Of a stretch of 64,000 bases of DNA, positions 53,409-62,380 are shown piece by piece; positions within the stretch are counted from its first letter, which is position 1, and every line of letters begins with the position of its first letter. Origin of the DNA: CAYRFE01 sp964423645 [NCBI: uncultured bacterium] (lineage in GTDB: Bacteria > Macinerneyibacteriota > Macinerneyibacteria > Macinerneyibacteriales). The notes beneath the pieces are model-generated. The model was not told the origin of the DNA and ran no database searches. It saw only the letters and a program-made list of their open reading frames with translations. The DNA is taken from assembly GCA_964423645.1 (NCBI GenBank), contig CAYRFE010000014.1:27655-91654 (forward strand), read 5' to 3'. Position numbers and translations under genes: made by a program.

Positions 53409-56400
53409 ATGAAGAAAGCTTTATTCCTTAGCCTTTTGTTGATCATTTCGATTGCGACCGTGACAGCAAAAGAAATGTTTCAAAATATTAACCAAGTATC
53501 GTTCTATCTGGATGATACCGGTTATTTTGCCGGACCTCGTTATCCGAAGACAGCCGGAACATATGTGACCGGAGAAGCATTCCCTTATCCGGGCGGACGC
53601 ACGTATGCGTTCGGACCCTGGGTATTCTACGGTGAAGGTATAGTTCCTCCTCCGAGTGCTGAGATTACTTCGTTAGCACCGGATTTGTCAGACATTATGC
53701 TCTATGACATCGCTGAAGGTGGATATTACTATGGCGGTGCATGGGTCGTTACCAATGCGTGGGAACAAAACGTAACCGTGAATAGTTCCTATGTTATCAA
53801 TACGTTCAATTCGGTAAACTATACGCTTGGTAATTTGGCGTATTCTACCGAGACAGACGGCGGCGGCGATTTGTTGTGGTACCAAAACATGACCTATACC
53901 GGTAATCCGTCAAATAAATGGCCGTATAATGACAAGAAATATGCCTATACGCCAAGCTCATTGGAGCCTCTTGATACCGACAGTGATGCATTTTTGAATG
54001 CAGAACCGGGCACAGGAGCATACATGCTCTATGTGGTGAATCCATCAGCAGTTACGTCATTGCATGATTATGTCATGGTGTATGATGGCGTGAATGCACG
54101 TTTTAATGTGTATCAAGTGACCGGTTATACCAGCAATGATGCACATCAACCGACCTACGGTTCTACTGTTGTTGATACAGTCGTTCCCGGTGTCGGCGAT
54201 CAGATCGGTGCGACCGGAATTTATATCAGCATGAACGCAGGTGCTGAGACTCCGCTTGCAAACGGTGATTCATATATCATCAGAGCGCACGGAACGCTTT
54301 CTGATATGGATTTTGTGTTACCGTATGTTGATACTTCTATCTTGTATGACGGTAGTGCTTGGGAAGCCGATATGGAATGGCTTTTCGAAGTAGATTTGGC
54401 AACATATCCAAATCGCGGACCGTTGTCAATTACGCATATCATTCGTGCATATTCATGGACAGCATCATATCTTGATACGACCGTTGTCTTTGATATCACG
54501 TTTGAAAATACCAGCTCGGAAGATTATAATCATTTCGCGGCCGGTATCAGCTATTCTGCTCGTTTCGGCGAACAGTGGGATGATGTTGTACGGTATGTAA
54601 AAGATGAAAATCTGATATTGCTGTATGATATGGACGGAATACAAGATTCTGCCGGTACTTCAGGCGCAGACAGTGTGTTCAGTTCATTTACTGCCGCTCG
54701 CGGAAGACGCTGGCATGAAGGTGATTTCGGCACATCTCCGTATGCAATGCTCGGTATCCAGATCATGAAACCGTTAACGATTGACGGGATGGCTCCGCCT
54801 ACTCGCTTTACACTTAACTCTGGTTATTCTGCAAACTATTATACCGCACAAAATGGTGCAGGGGCATGGTTTGAAATATCCGGTGGGCAGTATTATACTG
54901 GCGCATTATTTACACCGATTGTCACACTGCTTCCGACCGGACCAACAGTGACTACAAATGATGTATATTATGCCGCAACACCGTACAGTGGAGTTTATGT
55001 CGGTATGAATAGGGATGCAGTCGGACTTGAGGCACCTCGTACCGATAACTCATGGAATTCATGGACATGGGGTCAGGATTTATGGGATGATCTGTCAAGC
55101 GGATATATTATCTATGCATATCATCCTGATACCATTCTTGGCGGGCTGAACAGCTATTTCCAGTGGGAAGGTCGTGTGACCAATGCGGGTAACAGACGTT
55201 CTACCGCTTCGGTCATGTTCAGCTGGTATTTGGGTGAATTTAACGAAGATCAAGTCGCAAATGTGCAATTTGCTATTTTTGCCGTGCAACCGCTTCAATG
55301 GGGTTGGACAGGTGGCTTGCAGTCAGCAAACGGACGTTTAGTACCTGATTACGGTGAGTCAACCTTTGATGCGGCGATTGCATTAGGGCGTTCATTGCAG
55401 TTCTTGGGTACAAACAGACTTTCTCCAAGCCGTACTGCAAACGCACCGATCGTGACCACTCGTACATTCACCAACTATTTGAACAATCAGAGCAACCGTT
55501 CTGCCGAAGTCATTTGGCAAGCGAATTCTGAGAGTACATTTGGTGTCGCGGTGGATCACTATATCGTCAATAAATACGATGGTATCTCCTATAAAACAGT
55601 GTTCTCTGCGCCTGCCAACAAACATCCGGTTTGGGCAACGGTAGGAACCTCTAATATAGCAGGTTTTGACCCGATCAGTAAGATTGACGGTGCCGATGTT
55701 GATTCTCTCTACCGTTTCTTCATTGAATTACATGCGTATATGAGCTACGGCGCTTCCAATATATTGGCGTATTACTTTACCCAATCAGCGGTTGATCCGG
55801 AAGTATGGATCGCGAACAGACCGTTATTGAATCAGTTCGGTTTCTATCGCTTACTGGCTGAAGATAGAAATATCAATGTGGCATTCAGATTTGCAGGATA
55901 TTCCGATCTTACATTCCATACGATTGATCTGACTGAAGCAACCGCTTTGGGAAATGAAGATCTTGAAGGCGGATTGTTATGTAATAATGTCGAAGATGCA
56001 AGCTTTGCACAGTTTATTTTCATAAACTCACAGCTCACCTTCGGTTACCATTACAAGTATCAGGTACAGGCTATTGATGCTGTAGGCTTGGGCTCTTCAC
56101 TATCAGAGACCTCTGTAGAGATATGTCCGTCTGCTGTCGAGATGTCGGTCGGCGAATCATTGCGTAATATCAAAGTTGTTCCGAATCCGTTAATTATCGG
56201 AACGATCATGGATAAGACCTCTGAGTTAACCCATGTTAAATTTAATCACATGCCTACATCTAATTGCACGATTAAGATTTTTACAGTTGCCGGAGAACTC
56301 GTTCGAGTAATCGAGCATACAAGCGGACTTACATGGGCAAGTTGGGATCTCTTGACGCGGTATAACCAAGAAGTCGCACCGGGATTGTATATCTATGTTA

Positions 56401-56453
56401 TTACTGCTGAAAATGGCGAGAAGGCTAAAGGCACTTTCTCGATCATACGTTAG
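53409..56453 (+). CDS. Giant secreted surface protein with FlgD/T9SS-like C-terminal domain, cassette 2
   Basis: The 1014-residue product has a signal peptide (1-20), a long beta-rich body full of Tyr, Trp, Gly and Asn, a region near 710-900 that reads as fibronectin-like (AEVIWQANSES...YKYQVQAIDAVG) and a C-terminal domain from NIKVVPNPLIIG to GTFSIIR that closely matches the C-terminus of the cassette 1 protein (VVPNP, AGELVRVIEH, APGLYIYVI). The bodies of the two are only faintly alike. AGAGGAGA precedes the ATG. No catalytic motif is visible. Surface-located ligand- or polymer-binding protein is the best guess. Confidence 0.84.
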   Translation: MKKALFLSLLLIISIATVTAKEMFQNINQVSFYLDDTGYFAGPRYPKTAGTYVTGEAFPYPGGRTYAFGPWVFYGEGIVPPPSAEITSLAPDLSDIMLYDIAEGGYYYGGAWVVTNAWEQNVTVNSSYVINTFNSVNYTLGNLAYSTETDGGGDLLWYQNMTYTGNPSNKWPYNDKKYAYTPSSLEPLDTDSDAFLNAEPGTGAYMLYVVNPSAVTSLHDYVMVYDGVNARFNVYQVTGYTSNDAHQPTYGSTVVDTVVPGVGDQIGATGIYISMNAGAETPLANGDSYIIRAHGTLSDMDFVLPYVDTSILYDGSAWEADMEWLFEVDLATYPNRGPLSITHIIRAYSWTASYLDTTVVFDITFENTSSEDYNHFAAGISYSARFGEQWDDVVRYVKDENLILLYDMDGIQDSAGTSGADSVFSSFTAARGRRWHEGDFGTSPYAMLGIQIMKPLTIDGMAPPTRFTLNSGYSANYYTAQNGAGAWFEISGGQYYTGALFTPIVTLLPTGPTVTTNDVYYAATPYSGVYVGMNRDAVGLEAPRTDNSWNSWTWGQDLWDDLSSGYIIYAYHPDTILGGLNSYFQWEGRVTNAGNRRSTASVMFSWYLGEFNEDQVANVQFAIFAVQPLQWGWTGGLQSANGRLVPDYGESTFDAAIALGRSLQFLGTNRLSPSRTANAPIVTTRTFTNYLNNQSNRSAEVIWQANSESTFGVAVDHYIVNKYDGISYKTVFSAPANKHPVWATVGTSNIAGFDPISKIDGADVDSLYRFFIELHAYMSYGASNILAYYFTQSAVDPEVWIANRPLLNQFGFYRLLAEDRNINVAFRFAGYSDLTFHTIDLTEATALGNEDLEGGLLCNNVEDASFAQFIFINSQLTFGYHYKYQVQAIDAVGLGSSLSETSVEICPSAVEMSVGESLRNIKVVPNPLIIGTIMDKTSELTHVKFNHMPTSNCTIKIFTVAGELVRVIEHTSGLTWASWDLLTRYNQEVAPGLYIYVITAENGEKAKGTFSIIR

Positions 56454-56471
56454 GAATGGAGGTAGGCAATT

Positions 56472-57554
56472 ATGCGTAAAGTAATAATGAGTATCGTCGT
56501 TATCGTAGCTTTGGTCGCGTCGATGGCTGCTCAGCAGATATTCGAAGACCAAAAGGGAACTAATAACCGCGGTACAACCGGTTTTACTTTTCTGAAAAAC
56601 CCGGTCTCGGCACGATTGAGTGCATTGGGTGAAACAGCGTTTGCAGGCGATAAAACCGCCGCATCGATGTTTGCCAATGTTGCTGAATTACCGGAAATCA
56701 AAAGCGCATCAATGTTTTATACAAACTCATCACTGTATGGTGATTTGCTTGTTCAGAACAGTTTTGCAGTTGGTGTGAAAGTATCTGAAAGAATAGCGAT
56801 CGGTGCTTTCGCAAGAACCTTGAAACCGAAAGAACCTATGGAGATCACGACAATTGCACAACCGGAAGGTACCGGCTATACCTATGAGTATTCCGATACT
56901 GATATGGGCGTAGCATTTGGTTATCGTGCAACCAAAAGATTCTCGATCGGCGTAAAAGTTCACATGGTATCTGAACAGATTGATCAATCGAAAGCAAGTG
57001 CATTTTTGTTTGATATCGGGACTGATTACAGAATATCATATGCCAATATCCGTATTGCCGCATTACTTGAAAACTTTGGCGCTGATGCAAAGTTTGAAGG
57101 TAACAACTTGTGGCAGCGTCTTGACGATGATATCACCAGTACTATTCCCGGTGCAACCAATGTATTACGTGTGCTTGATCTGACAACAAAAGAATTCGCA
57201 CCACCGACAAGAATCATATTGTCTGTAAAAGGTGATATAATCGGTGAGAATTCTCCTTTGAAAATTCAAGACAGTATCTTGAGTTTATACACAGGGTTGT
57301 TGAAGACCAACGATCAATTTGAGTCATTTCAAGTTGGAATGGAATATATTTACACCGGTTTAACCGGCGTAGAGATCGCACTTCGCGGCGGTACAAAAAT
57401 GTATCGTGAAGAAGACTATGACGCAGTATATACTGTCGGCGGCGGTCTGTCCTATATGTTCTCTGAGAACTATGGTATTGTATTTGATTATGCATACAGA
57501 CCAAATGATATCCTTGATGAAACGCACATGTTTTCATTGGGAATGTTGTTCTAA
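56472..57554 (+). CDS. PorV/PorQ-family outer-membrane protein, cassette 2
   Basis: The 360-residue product has a signal peptide (1-20), the family opening GFTFLKNPVSARLSALGETAFAGDKTAASMFANVAEL and a barrel ending THMFSLGMLF. It is the counterpart of 49256-50269, with the second-half pattern SIGVKVHMVSEQ...FLFDIGTDYR, but the usual SLHYNPAG stretch is changed to SMFANVAEL, so the conserved N-P pair is lost. GGAGGTAGG precedes ATG 56472. A strong terminator follows at 57574. Likely cargo partner of the surface protein upstream. Confidence 0.82.
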   Translation: MRKVIMSIVVIVALVASMAAQQIFEDQKGTNNRGTTGFTFLKNPVSARLSALGETAFAGDKTAASMFANVAELPEIKSASMFYTNSSLYGDLLVQNSFAVGVKVSERIAIGAFARTLKPKEPMEITTIAQPEGTGYTYEYSDTDMGVAFGYRATKRFSIGVKVHMVSEQIDQSKASAFLFDIGTDYRISYANIRIAALLENFGADAKFEGNNLWQRLDDDITSTIPGATNVLRVLDLTTKEFAPPTRIILSVKGDIIGENSPLKIQDSILSLYTGLLKTNDQFESFQVGMEYIYTGLTGVEIALRGGTKMYREEDYDAVYTVGGGLSYMFSENYGIVFDYAYRPNDILDETHMFSLGMLF

Positions 57555-57573
57555 TCTGATTGTCCATAATCAA

Positions 57574-57606
57574 GGGGGAAAGAGATCTTCTCTTTCCCCC
57601 TTTTAT
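57574..57606 (+). terminator. Strong terminator closing cassette 2
   Basis: GGGGGAAAGAGA, TCT, TCTCTTTCCCCC: a 12-bp perfect stem followed by TTTT. Confidence 0.92.
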
Positions 57607-57639
57607 TGATTCTAGTTATAACACTTTGAGGGGTGAAAA

Positions 57640-59199
57640 ATGAGATTTACATTGTTTATTTTAACACTTGTATTTGCTTTCATATCGTGCTCGGAAAAAG
57701 GAAATAACGATAAACGTGAGTTTATCGGTTTTTATAAAGAAAAAAAAATATATACTGATCAACGCGATACCATGAAAATTGTTGAAGCAGTGCAAAAAAG
57801 TATGATTGATTTGGAAAACTATAAATTAAAGGATAATCAATATTATTCAGAACTAATTCGAAGCGCAAAAGAAGAATATCTTGTGTATTCCTTGTTTTAT
57901 AAAAATGTCGATAAAAATAAAAGCAAATACCAGAAAATTGTTTCGTTTAAATATGAATTACAACATATATTTGTAAATGAACCTGCTCAGTTTAATGAAT
58001 TGTTATTATATAAAGAAAAAATGAATGATTTTAACGGGTTTGCAGAATTAGCAGAAAAATACTCCAAAGAAATTTCCACGAAGACCAGACAAGGTGTTCA
58101 CTCTTTCGTGACCATTTTCAATAATAAAGTATCGCCGGCAATATTTTATGAACTGTATGGAAAAAAGGAAAAAGACCTATTGATATTTGAAGATGCTTAT
58201 GGATATCATTTTATACGAATATTAAAAAAAGAAAATTATGATATAATGGACATCATCACGAAAACAAATAACATGAAAATGTTTAGTGTCGGTGTCACAG
58301 ATTATTTAAGGGATCAGTATTTTGAAAAACAGTATAAGAATTACAAGGTAAAAATCAATTATGAAAATTTGTATCAAATATTATATAAAAAAGATACCGA
58401 TCTTATTTTTCAAATAGGCGACAGTCAATATTTAAAAAGTGATATTATACAATATTTGGACGAAGAAAAGAAAAAAGATCCGGTATATGCGACGCAACTT
58501 CACATGACGACAATTGCACCGATCGTACAAGAAGCAATACAAAAGATCATTATTGCTGAAGAAGCTGCTAAATTGGGCAATAAAAAGGACATTATTCAAC
58601 GTGCCGAAAAGAATTTTATCGATGATATATTTATAAAATGGCTTAACGCTGCGATTAAATCTGTTGATGTGTCCGATATTAAAGATGACATGATAATCAA
58701 GGCGTATAAGGATTTAAATGTTCAAAATGAACAGATGTTTCAACTCGCATTACTACAATTTGATAACCACGAATCTTTCAAGCAAGTGAAAGACACAATC
58801 AGTACTGCGAACGGTTTTAAAAGTTTTATGGTAAAAAACCCCGGAATGGTACAATATTCTCAAGAGTTATCAAAGTCAAAGTGTCCGGATATATATAAAG
58901 AACTTATTCTACATATTGACAAACCCGTGGGGACCATACTACCGGTATTTATAACTGAAAATAAAAAAGTTGCATTACCAATGATAATCAAAAAAGGGGT
59001 AAAACCGACACTAACAATTAAAGATTTTAAAGAATCGATTTCAGGTGTCATTAAACAAGAACGGTTTTTTTCTGCGATTATCAGTGAATGGAAATCAAAT
59101 AAGGATTTGCATTTAGAACCATGGGTATTTACCCAATATGAATATTTCCTTAACGAACTTGCGAATAACGGTACAAAGAGACTTGAAAAATATAAATAA
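57640..59199 (+). CDS. Parvulin-type (PpiC/SurA-like) peptidyl-prolyl isomerase lipoprotein
   Basis: The 519-residue lipoprotein has MRFTLFILTLVFAFISCSE, lipobox Cys at residue 17, then a SurA-like helical region and a parvulin-like domain (about 105-200: YELQHIFVNEP, FAELAEKYSKEISTKTRQG, FEDAYGYHFIRILKKE). A second helical/partial parvulin half extends to the C-terminus (KKGVKPTLTIKDFKESI). The G-Y-H-F-I end of the parvulin fold is kept. It would help fold outer-membrane and secreted proteins, fitting its place right after the barrel cassettes. GAGGGG precedes the ATG. Confidence 0.82.
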   Translation: MRFTLFILTLVFAFISCSEKGNNDKREFIGFYKEKKIYTDQRDTMKIVEAVQKSMIDLENYKLKDNQYYSELIRSAKEEYLVYSLFYKNVDKNKSKYQKIVSFKYELQHIFVNEPAQFNELLLYKEKMNDFNGFAELAEKYSKEISTKTRQGVHSFVTIFNNKVSPAIFYELYGKKEKDLLIFEDAYGYHFIRILKKENYDIMDIITKTNNMKMFSVGVTDYLRDQYFEKQYKNYKVKINYENLYQILYKKDTDLIFQIGDSQYLKSDIIQYLDEEKKKDPVYATQLHMTTIAPIVQEAIQKIIIAEEAAKLGNKKDIIQRAEKNFIDDIFIKWLNAAIKSVDVSDIKDDMIIKAYKDLNVQNEQMFQLALLQFDNHESFKQVKDTISTANGFKSFMVKNPGMVQYSQELSKSKCPDIYKELILHIDKPVGTILPVFITENKKVALPMIIKKGVKPTLTIKDFKESISGVIKQERFFSAIISEWKSNKDLHLEPWVFTQYEYFLNELANNGTKRLEKYK

Positions 59200-59234
59200 C
59201 GTTGTATACTTATCGAAAGAAAGGTGGAATACTG

Positions 59235-60158
59235 ATGAAAAAACAAATATTATTGATGGTAGCGGTGCTTTTAACGGTCTTGTTTGTTTTTGCTGAAGAA
59301 ACAAAGGAAAAACAATTTACAGAAAAGGAATATGAGGAAGCATTAAAAAAGGAAGAAGTGAATTATAATAGTAATTTGCCAAAAATGAACGGCAATATTG
59401 ATGCGTATTGTATTGTCTATGATTATATGGGCAGAGGTTATGTAAAATTGGATACTGATGTAATAATTCAGATTGCAAATTTCGAGAGTAACAAAAGTCA
59501 GAATTTCAAACTGTCATTTTCCGCTAAAGATGATTCCAATTTTAGCGTTAAAAAGGATTGGTCCTTTAAACGGTCTGAAATCTATGTGAATAAAGAGGGC
59601 GACGGTCTTGTTATAAAAAAATTGTCACTTGAAAAAGGAAAGTATAATAATATACAGATCACATTAACCGGCGATGCCAATGAAAATGCTATATTAAACA
59701 TTCCCGAATATACGACATTACAATTAAGTGATTTAAAAGTGAAAAACGGGCAATTGTTTCTTATAAGTAGTATGAATGAGATCAGAAATCCTATGTTTAT
59801 GCGCCGTGATTATGTTATTGTTCCTCACCTTACGGGCAGATATGATAAGAGCAAGACCATGGGTTTTTATTTTGAATATTATCATATTACCGCAGATGCA
59901 CTGTATAAAGAAGGTAAGTATGAAATCAAATATAAGCTTCTCAATGTTGTATTTGACAAAGTAATATTCGAACAAACAATATCTAAAGATGAAGTAAAGG
60001 AAAACGGTGCGGTTATTGTTCCCCCGGTAGACTTAACAGAAGCATTCCCGGGTATATATAAGCTTATTGTTGAGTTTAAAGATGTAATGGGTAATGTTAC
60101 AATGACACATGAAAAAATGTTTTATATTTATAAAACCACAAAAGAACCTGCGAAATAA
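59235..60158 (+). CDS. Secreted protein resembling the N-terminal half of GWxTD proteins
   Basis: The 307-residue product has a signal peptide (1-22) and two beta-rich domains. The second (about 190-305: KTMGFYFEYYHI, KYEIKYKLLNVVFDKVIFEQTI, LTEAFPGIYKLIVEFKDVMGN, KMFYIYK) has the Y-x-E-Y...G-x-Y-x-L-x-V-x-V-x-D pattern that precedes the GWxTD domain in full-length GWxTD lipoproteins. The next gene encodes a GWxTD-like C-terminal domain, so one protein may be split in two. AAAGGTGG precedes ATG 59235. Probable operon with the parvulin gene 35 bp upstream. Confidence 0.7.
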   Translation: MKKQILLMVAVLLTVLFVFAEETKEKQFTEKEYEEALKKEEVNYNSNLPKMNGNIDAYCIVYDYMGRGYVKLDTDVIIQIANFESNKSQNFKLSFSAKDDSNFSVKKDWSFKRSEIYVNKEGDGLVIKKLSLEKGKYNNIQITLTGDANENAILNIPEYTTLQLSDLKVKNGQLFLISSMNEIRNPMFMRRDYVIVPHLTGRYDKSKTMGFYFEYYHITADALYKEGKYEIKYKLLNVVFDKVIFEQTISKDEVKENGAVIVPPVDLTEAFPGIYKLIVEFKDVMGNVTMTHEKMFYIYKTTKEPAK

Positions 60159-60220
60159 TATAATTGACTTCAAGGGCTATGTCAAACATAGCCCTTGTAA
60201 TGAAAAGAAAAGAGATCGTG

Positions 60221-60727
60221 ATGCCGATTTTAAAAATTGTCTCCGTCATTATTTTGTTGTTTGTTACTTCGTGTTCATCGGTCTCGTATTGGTCTTTATA
60301 TAAAAGCAATAAAGAATACTCAAAAAAAAATGTTGTGATCCAGTTGATTTATCAAGTACCCTCGTCTCGTATCAAAGAGATCATTGACGCACCTAACAAT
60401 CAAATATTATTTCAACAAGAAATAGAACGTATCGCAAAACGCTATGAATTAACCGCTATCCAGTATAAACAGCAACAGTTATCACGTGTACAAACTGCGA
60501 ATATGATGTATTCTGAACCATTAAAAAGCGGATTGTTTACCGATAGGGGAAGACTATTTGTGAAATACGGTGAGCCACAATCCATATCGGATGTTGATGA
60601 CCAAAAATTGGGTAAGGTTCAAAAATGGGTTTATGCAAATCCAAACAAAACATTTATATTTATAATCAATGATAGTACCAATAGTTATACGTTGTATAAT
60701 GTAATAGACGAGGAAATGTTCAAATAA
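60221..60727 (+). CDS. GWxTD-like lipoprotein (C-terminal half)
   Basis: The 168-residue product starts with a lipoprotein signal (MPILKIVSVIILLFVTSCSS, Cys17) and ends with a GWxTD-type domain: the usual G-W-x-T-D is GLFTD here, followed by RGRLFVKYGEPQSI and KWVYANPNKTFIFII...YTLYN, all in family order. The Trp of the name motif is replaced by Leu. Start at 60221 has AAGAG and gives the lipobox; an ATG at 60200 is the alternative. It is preceded 62 bp upstream by the likely N-terminal half. Function of the family is unknown. Confidence 0.78.
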   Translation: MPILKIVSVIILLFVTSCSSVSYWSLYKSNKEYSKKNVVIQLIYQVPSSRIKEIIDAPNNQILFQQEIERIAKRYELTAIQYKQQQLSRVQTANMMYSEPLKSGLFTDRGRLFVKYGEPQSISDVDDQKLGKVQKWVYANPNKTFIFIINDSTNSYTLYNVIDEEMFK

Positions 60728-60747
60728 TATTCCTAAAAGGATGAAGA

Positions 60748-61113
60748 ATGACTGAAATAAAATCAGTTAAATTTCACAGAAAAGGCCCCGATCTGATTAT
60801 CAGGGCTTTTCGTTTTATTCAATTTCTTTCCTTTCTATTTGTAATTACCATTGTTTCTCTTTTCGGTTTAGCAAAACCGCGCGTAAAAACATTGTATGAT
60901 ACCTATTATAATGTCAATATTCAGTCTCAATGGAAAGACAATCTGATTCACACCGCATATTATGTTATGATAATGATGCTCATATTAAGTATAATCGGTA
61001 TTATTTTAAATTTAAAACGATTAAAGAGAAAAACAGATCATTTTTGTTTTTCTCTAGTATTTTTTGCACTATGTTCAATTGTCGGAATTATTATTTATCA
61101 TACTTCACGTTAA
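60748..61113 (+). CDS. Small two-helix membrane protein
   Basis: The 121-residue product has a basic N-terminus and hydrophobic segments at about 25-46, 67-88 and 101-118, giving two to three membrane helices, with no recognised family. AAAAGGATG-like site precedes the ATG. It is 20 bp after the GWxTD-like gene, so it is the probable last gene of that operon. A palindrome CACGTTAACGTG follows the stop without a T-tract. Confidence 0.7.
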   Translation: MTEIKSVKFHRKGPDLIIRAFRFIQFLSFLFVITIVSLFGLAKPRVKTLYDTYYNVNIQSQWKDNLIHTAYYVMIMMLILSIIGIILNLKRLKRKTDHFCFSLVFFALCSIVGIIIYHTSR

Positions 61114-61123
61114 CGTGCTTCAT

Positions 61124-61152
61124 TTGACTTTACACATAATTTACATTATAGT
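61124..61152 (+). promoter_or_regulatory. Promoter of the HD-GYP gene
   Basis: TTGACT, 17 bp, TATAGT, 22 bases before ATG 61175 with GAGGTG. Confidence 0.72.
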
Positions 61153-61174
61153 AAATGAATGAGGTGTAAAGACA

Positions 61175-62356
61175 ATGAATTTTAACATGACGCGTTGCAT
61201 GGAAGCTTTTGCGCTCATGCTTGATTTGGCAGAAAATGAATTTTATTCTTCAGCGCATCATCATTCGCAACGCGTGGCTCTCATAGCCCTTTATATAGCG
61301 AAAGCTTTGTCATTATCGCACGAGGATATAAATGATTTGTATTGTTTAGCCCTTCTGCATGATAATGGTATCACCATGGCCGGTTTAAAAAATGCAACGC
61401 ATGAATTAGATGCAGTGCATTGTATTGAAGGTGAAAAGAATATAGTATTATTTCCTTTTTTCAAGAAAAGAGCATCGGTCATACTCATGCATCACGAGAA
61501 TTATGATGGCTCAGGTTTTATCGGTATTGCCGGCAATGACATTCCTATTCTTTCCCAAGTAATCCATATGGCTGACCTTTTAGACACACATTATGATTTC
61601 CAGGCTGATACGCAACAAAATCGGTCAGAAATGCGTAATTTTGTAAAACAAGCATATAATACGAAAGTATCAAATGATATTGCCAATGCATGTTTACAAG
61701 TCATGGAGTATGAACAATTTTGGACAGACACATCAAATGTTCATTTATCCGAAGTCCTTCAACAAGTTGTACCGCCGATTGTGTATTCATACAGTTATCA
61801 TGATATATTTCCCATAACAGAAACAATGATGCGAATAGTCGACAGCAAATCTCGTTTTACGTATCTCCATTCACAAGGTATAACCGAAAAAATAGATTTG
61901 ATGTCGGGTTGGTACGGAATCAATAGTGAAATACGGGATCAACTGCATATTGCCGCCAATCTACACGATTTGGGTAAATTATATGTTCCGAATTCAATTC
62001 TTGAAAAACCATCATCTTTAACAACAGATGAATTCCTCATTGTTCAAAAGCATACGTATTATACAAAAATTGCATTGGAAAGAATACCTAATTTTGAAAA
62101 TATTACCATGTGGGCATCCTTTCATCACGAAAAACTGAACGGTACGGGATATCCTGAAAAATTACATGATTATGAATTATCATTTGAATCACGATTAATG
62201 ACGGTTCTCGATATTTATCAAGCACTCACAGAGGACAGACCCTATCGTGAAAAAGGAACTCACGGTGAGGCTATGACATTGTTGCGTCAAATGGCCCGTG
62301 AAGGATTTATCGATTCAAAATTAGTTGAAGATGTCGATACCGTTGTCGGGCACTAA
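61175..62356 (+). CDS. Tandem HD-domain protein, C-terminal HD-GYP c-di-GMP phosphodiesterase
   Basis: The 393-residue soluble protein has two HD domains. The first (about 25-140) keeps HHSQR, LLHDNG and MHHENYDGSG but shows NGSG-like loss of the GYP triplet. The second (about 225-390) is a true HD-GYP: NLHDLGK, HTYYT, FHHEKLNGTGYPE and LDIYQALTEDRPYR, so it should degrade c-di-GMP and balance the GGDEF protein at 11785-13074. No sensor or receiver domain is attached; the first HD may be regulatory. Own promoter; sdaA follows 24 bp later, perhaps as read-through. Confidence 0.9.
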   Translation: MNFNMTRCMEAFALMLDLAENEFYSSAHHHSQRVALIALYIAKALSLSHEDINDLYCLALLHDNGITMAGLKNATHELDAVHCIEGEKNIVLFPFFKKRASVILMHHENYDGSGFIGIAGNDIPILSQVIHMADLLDTHYDFQADTQQNRSEMRNFVKQAYNTKVSNDIANACLQVMEYEQFWTDTSNVHLSEVLQQVVPPIVYSYSYHDIFPITETMMRIVDSKSRFTYLHSQGITEKIDLMSGWYGINSEIRDQLHIAANLHDLGKLYVPNSILEKPSSLTTDEFLIVQKHTYYTKIALERIPNFENITMWASFHHEKLNGTGYPEKLHDYELSFESRLMTVLDIYQALTEDRPYREKGTHGEAMTLLRQMAREGFIDSKLVEDVDTVVGH

Positions 62357-62380
62357 AATAGTTCATTCAAAGAGGAGATT

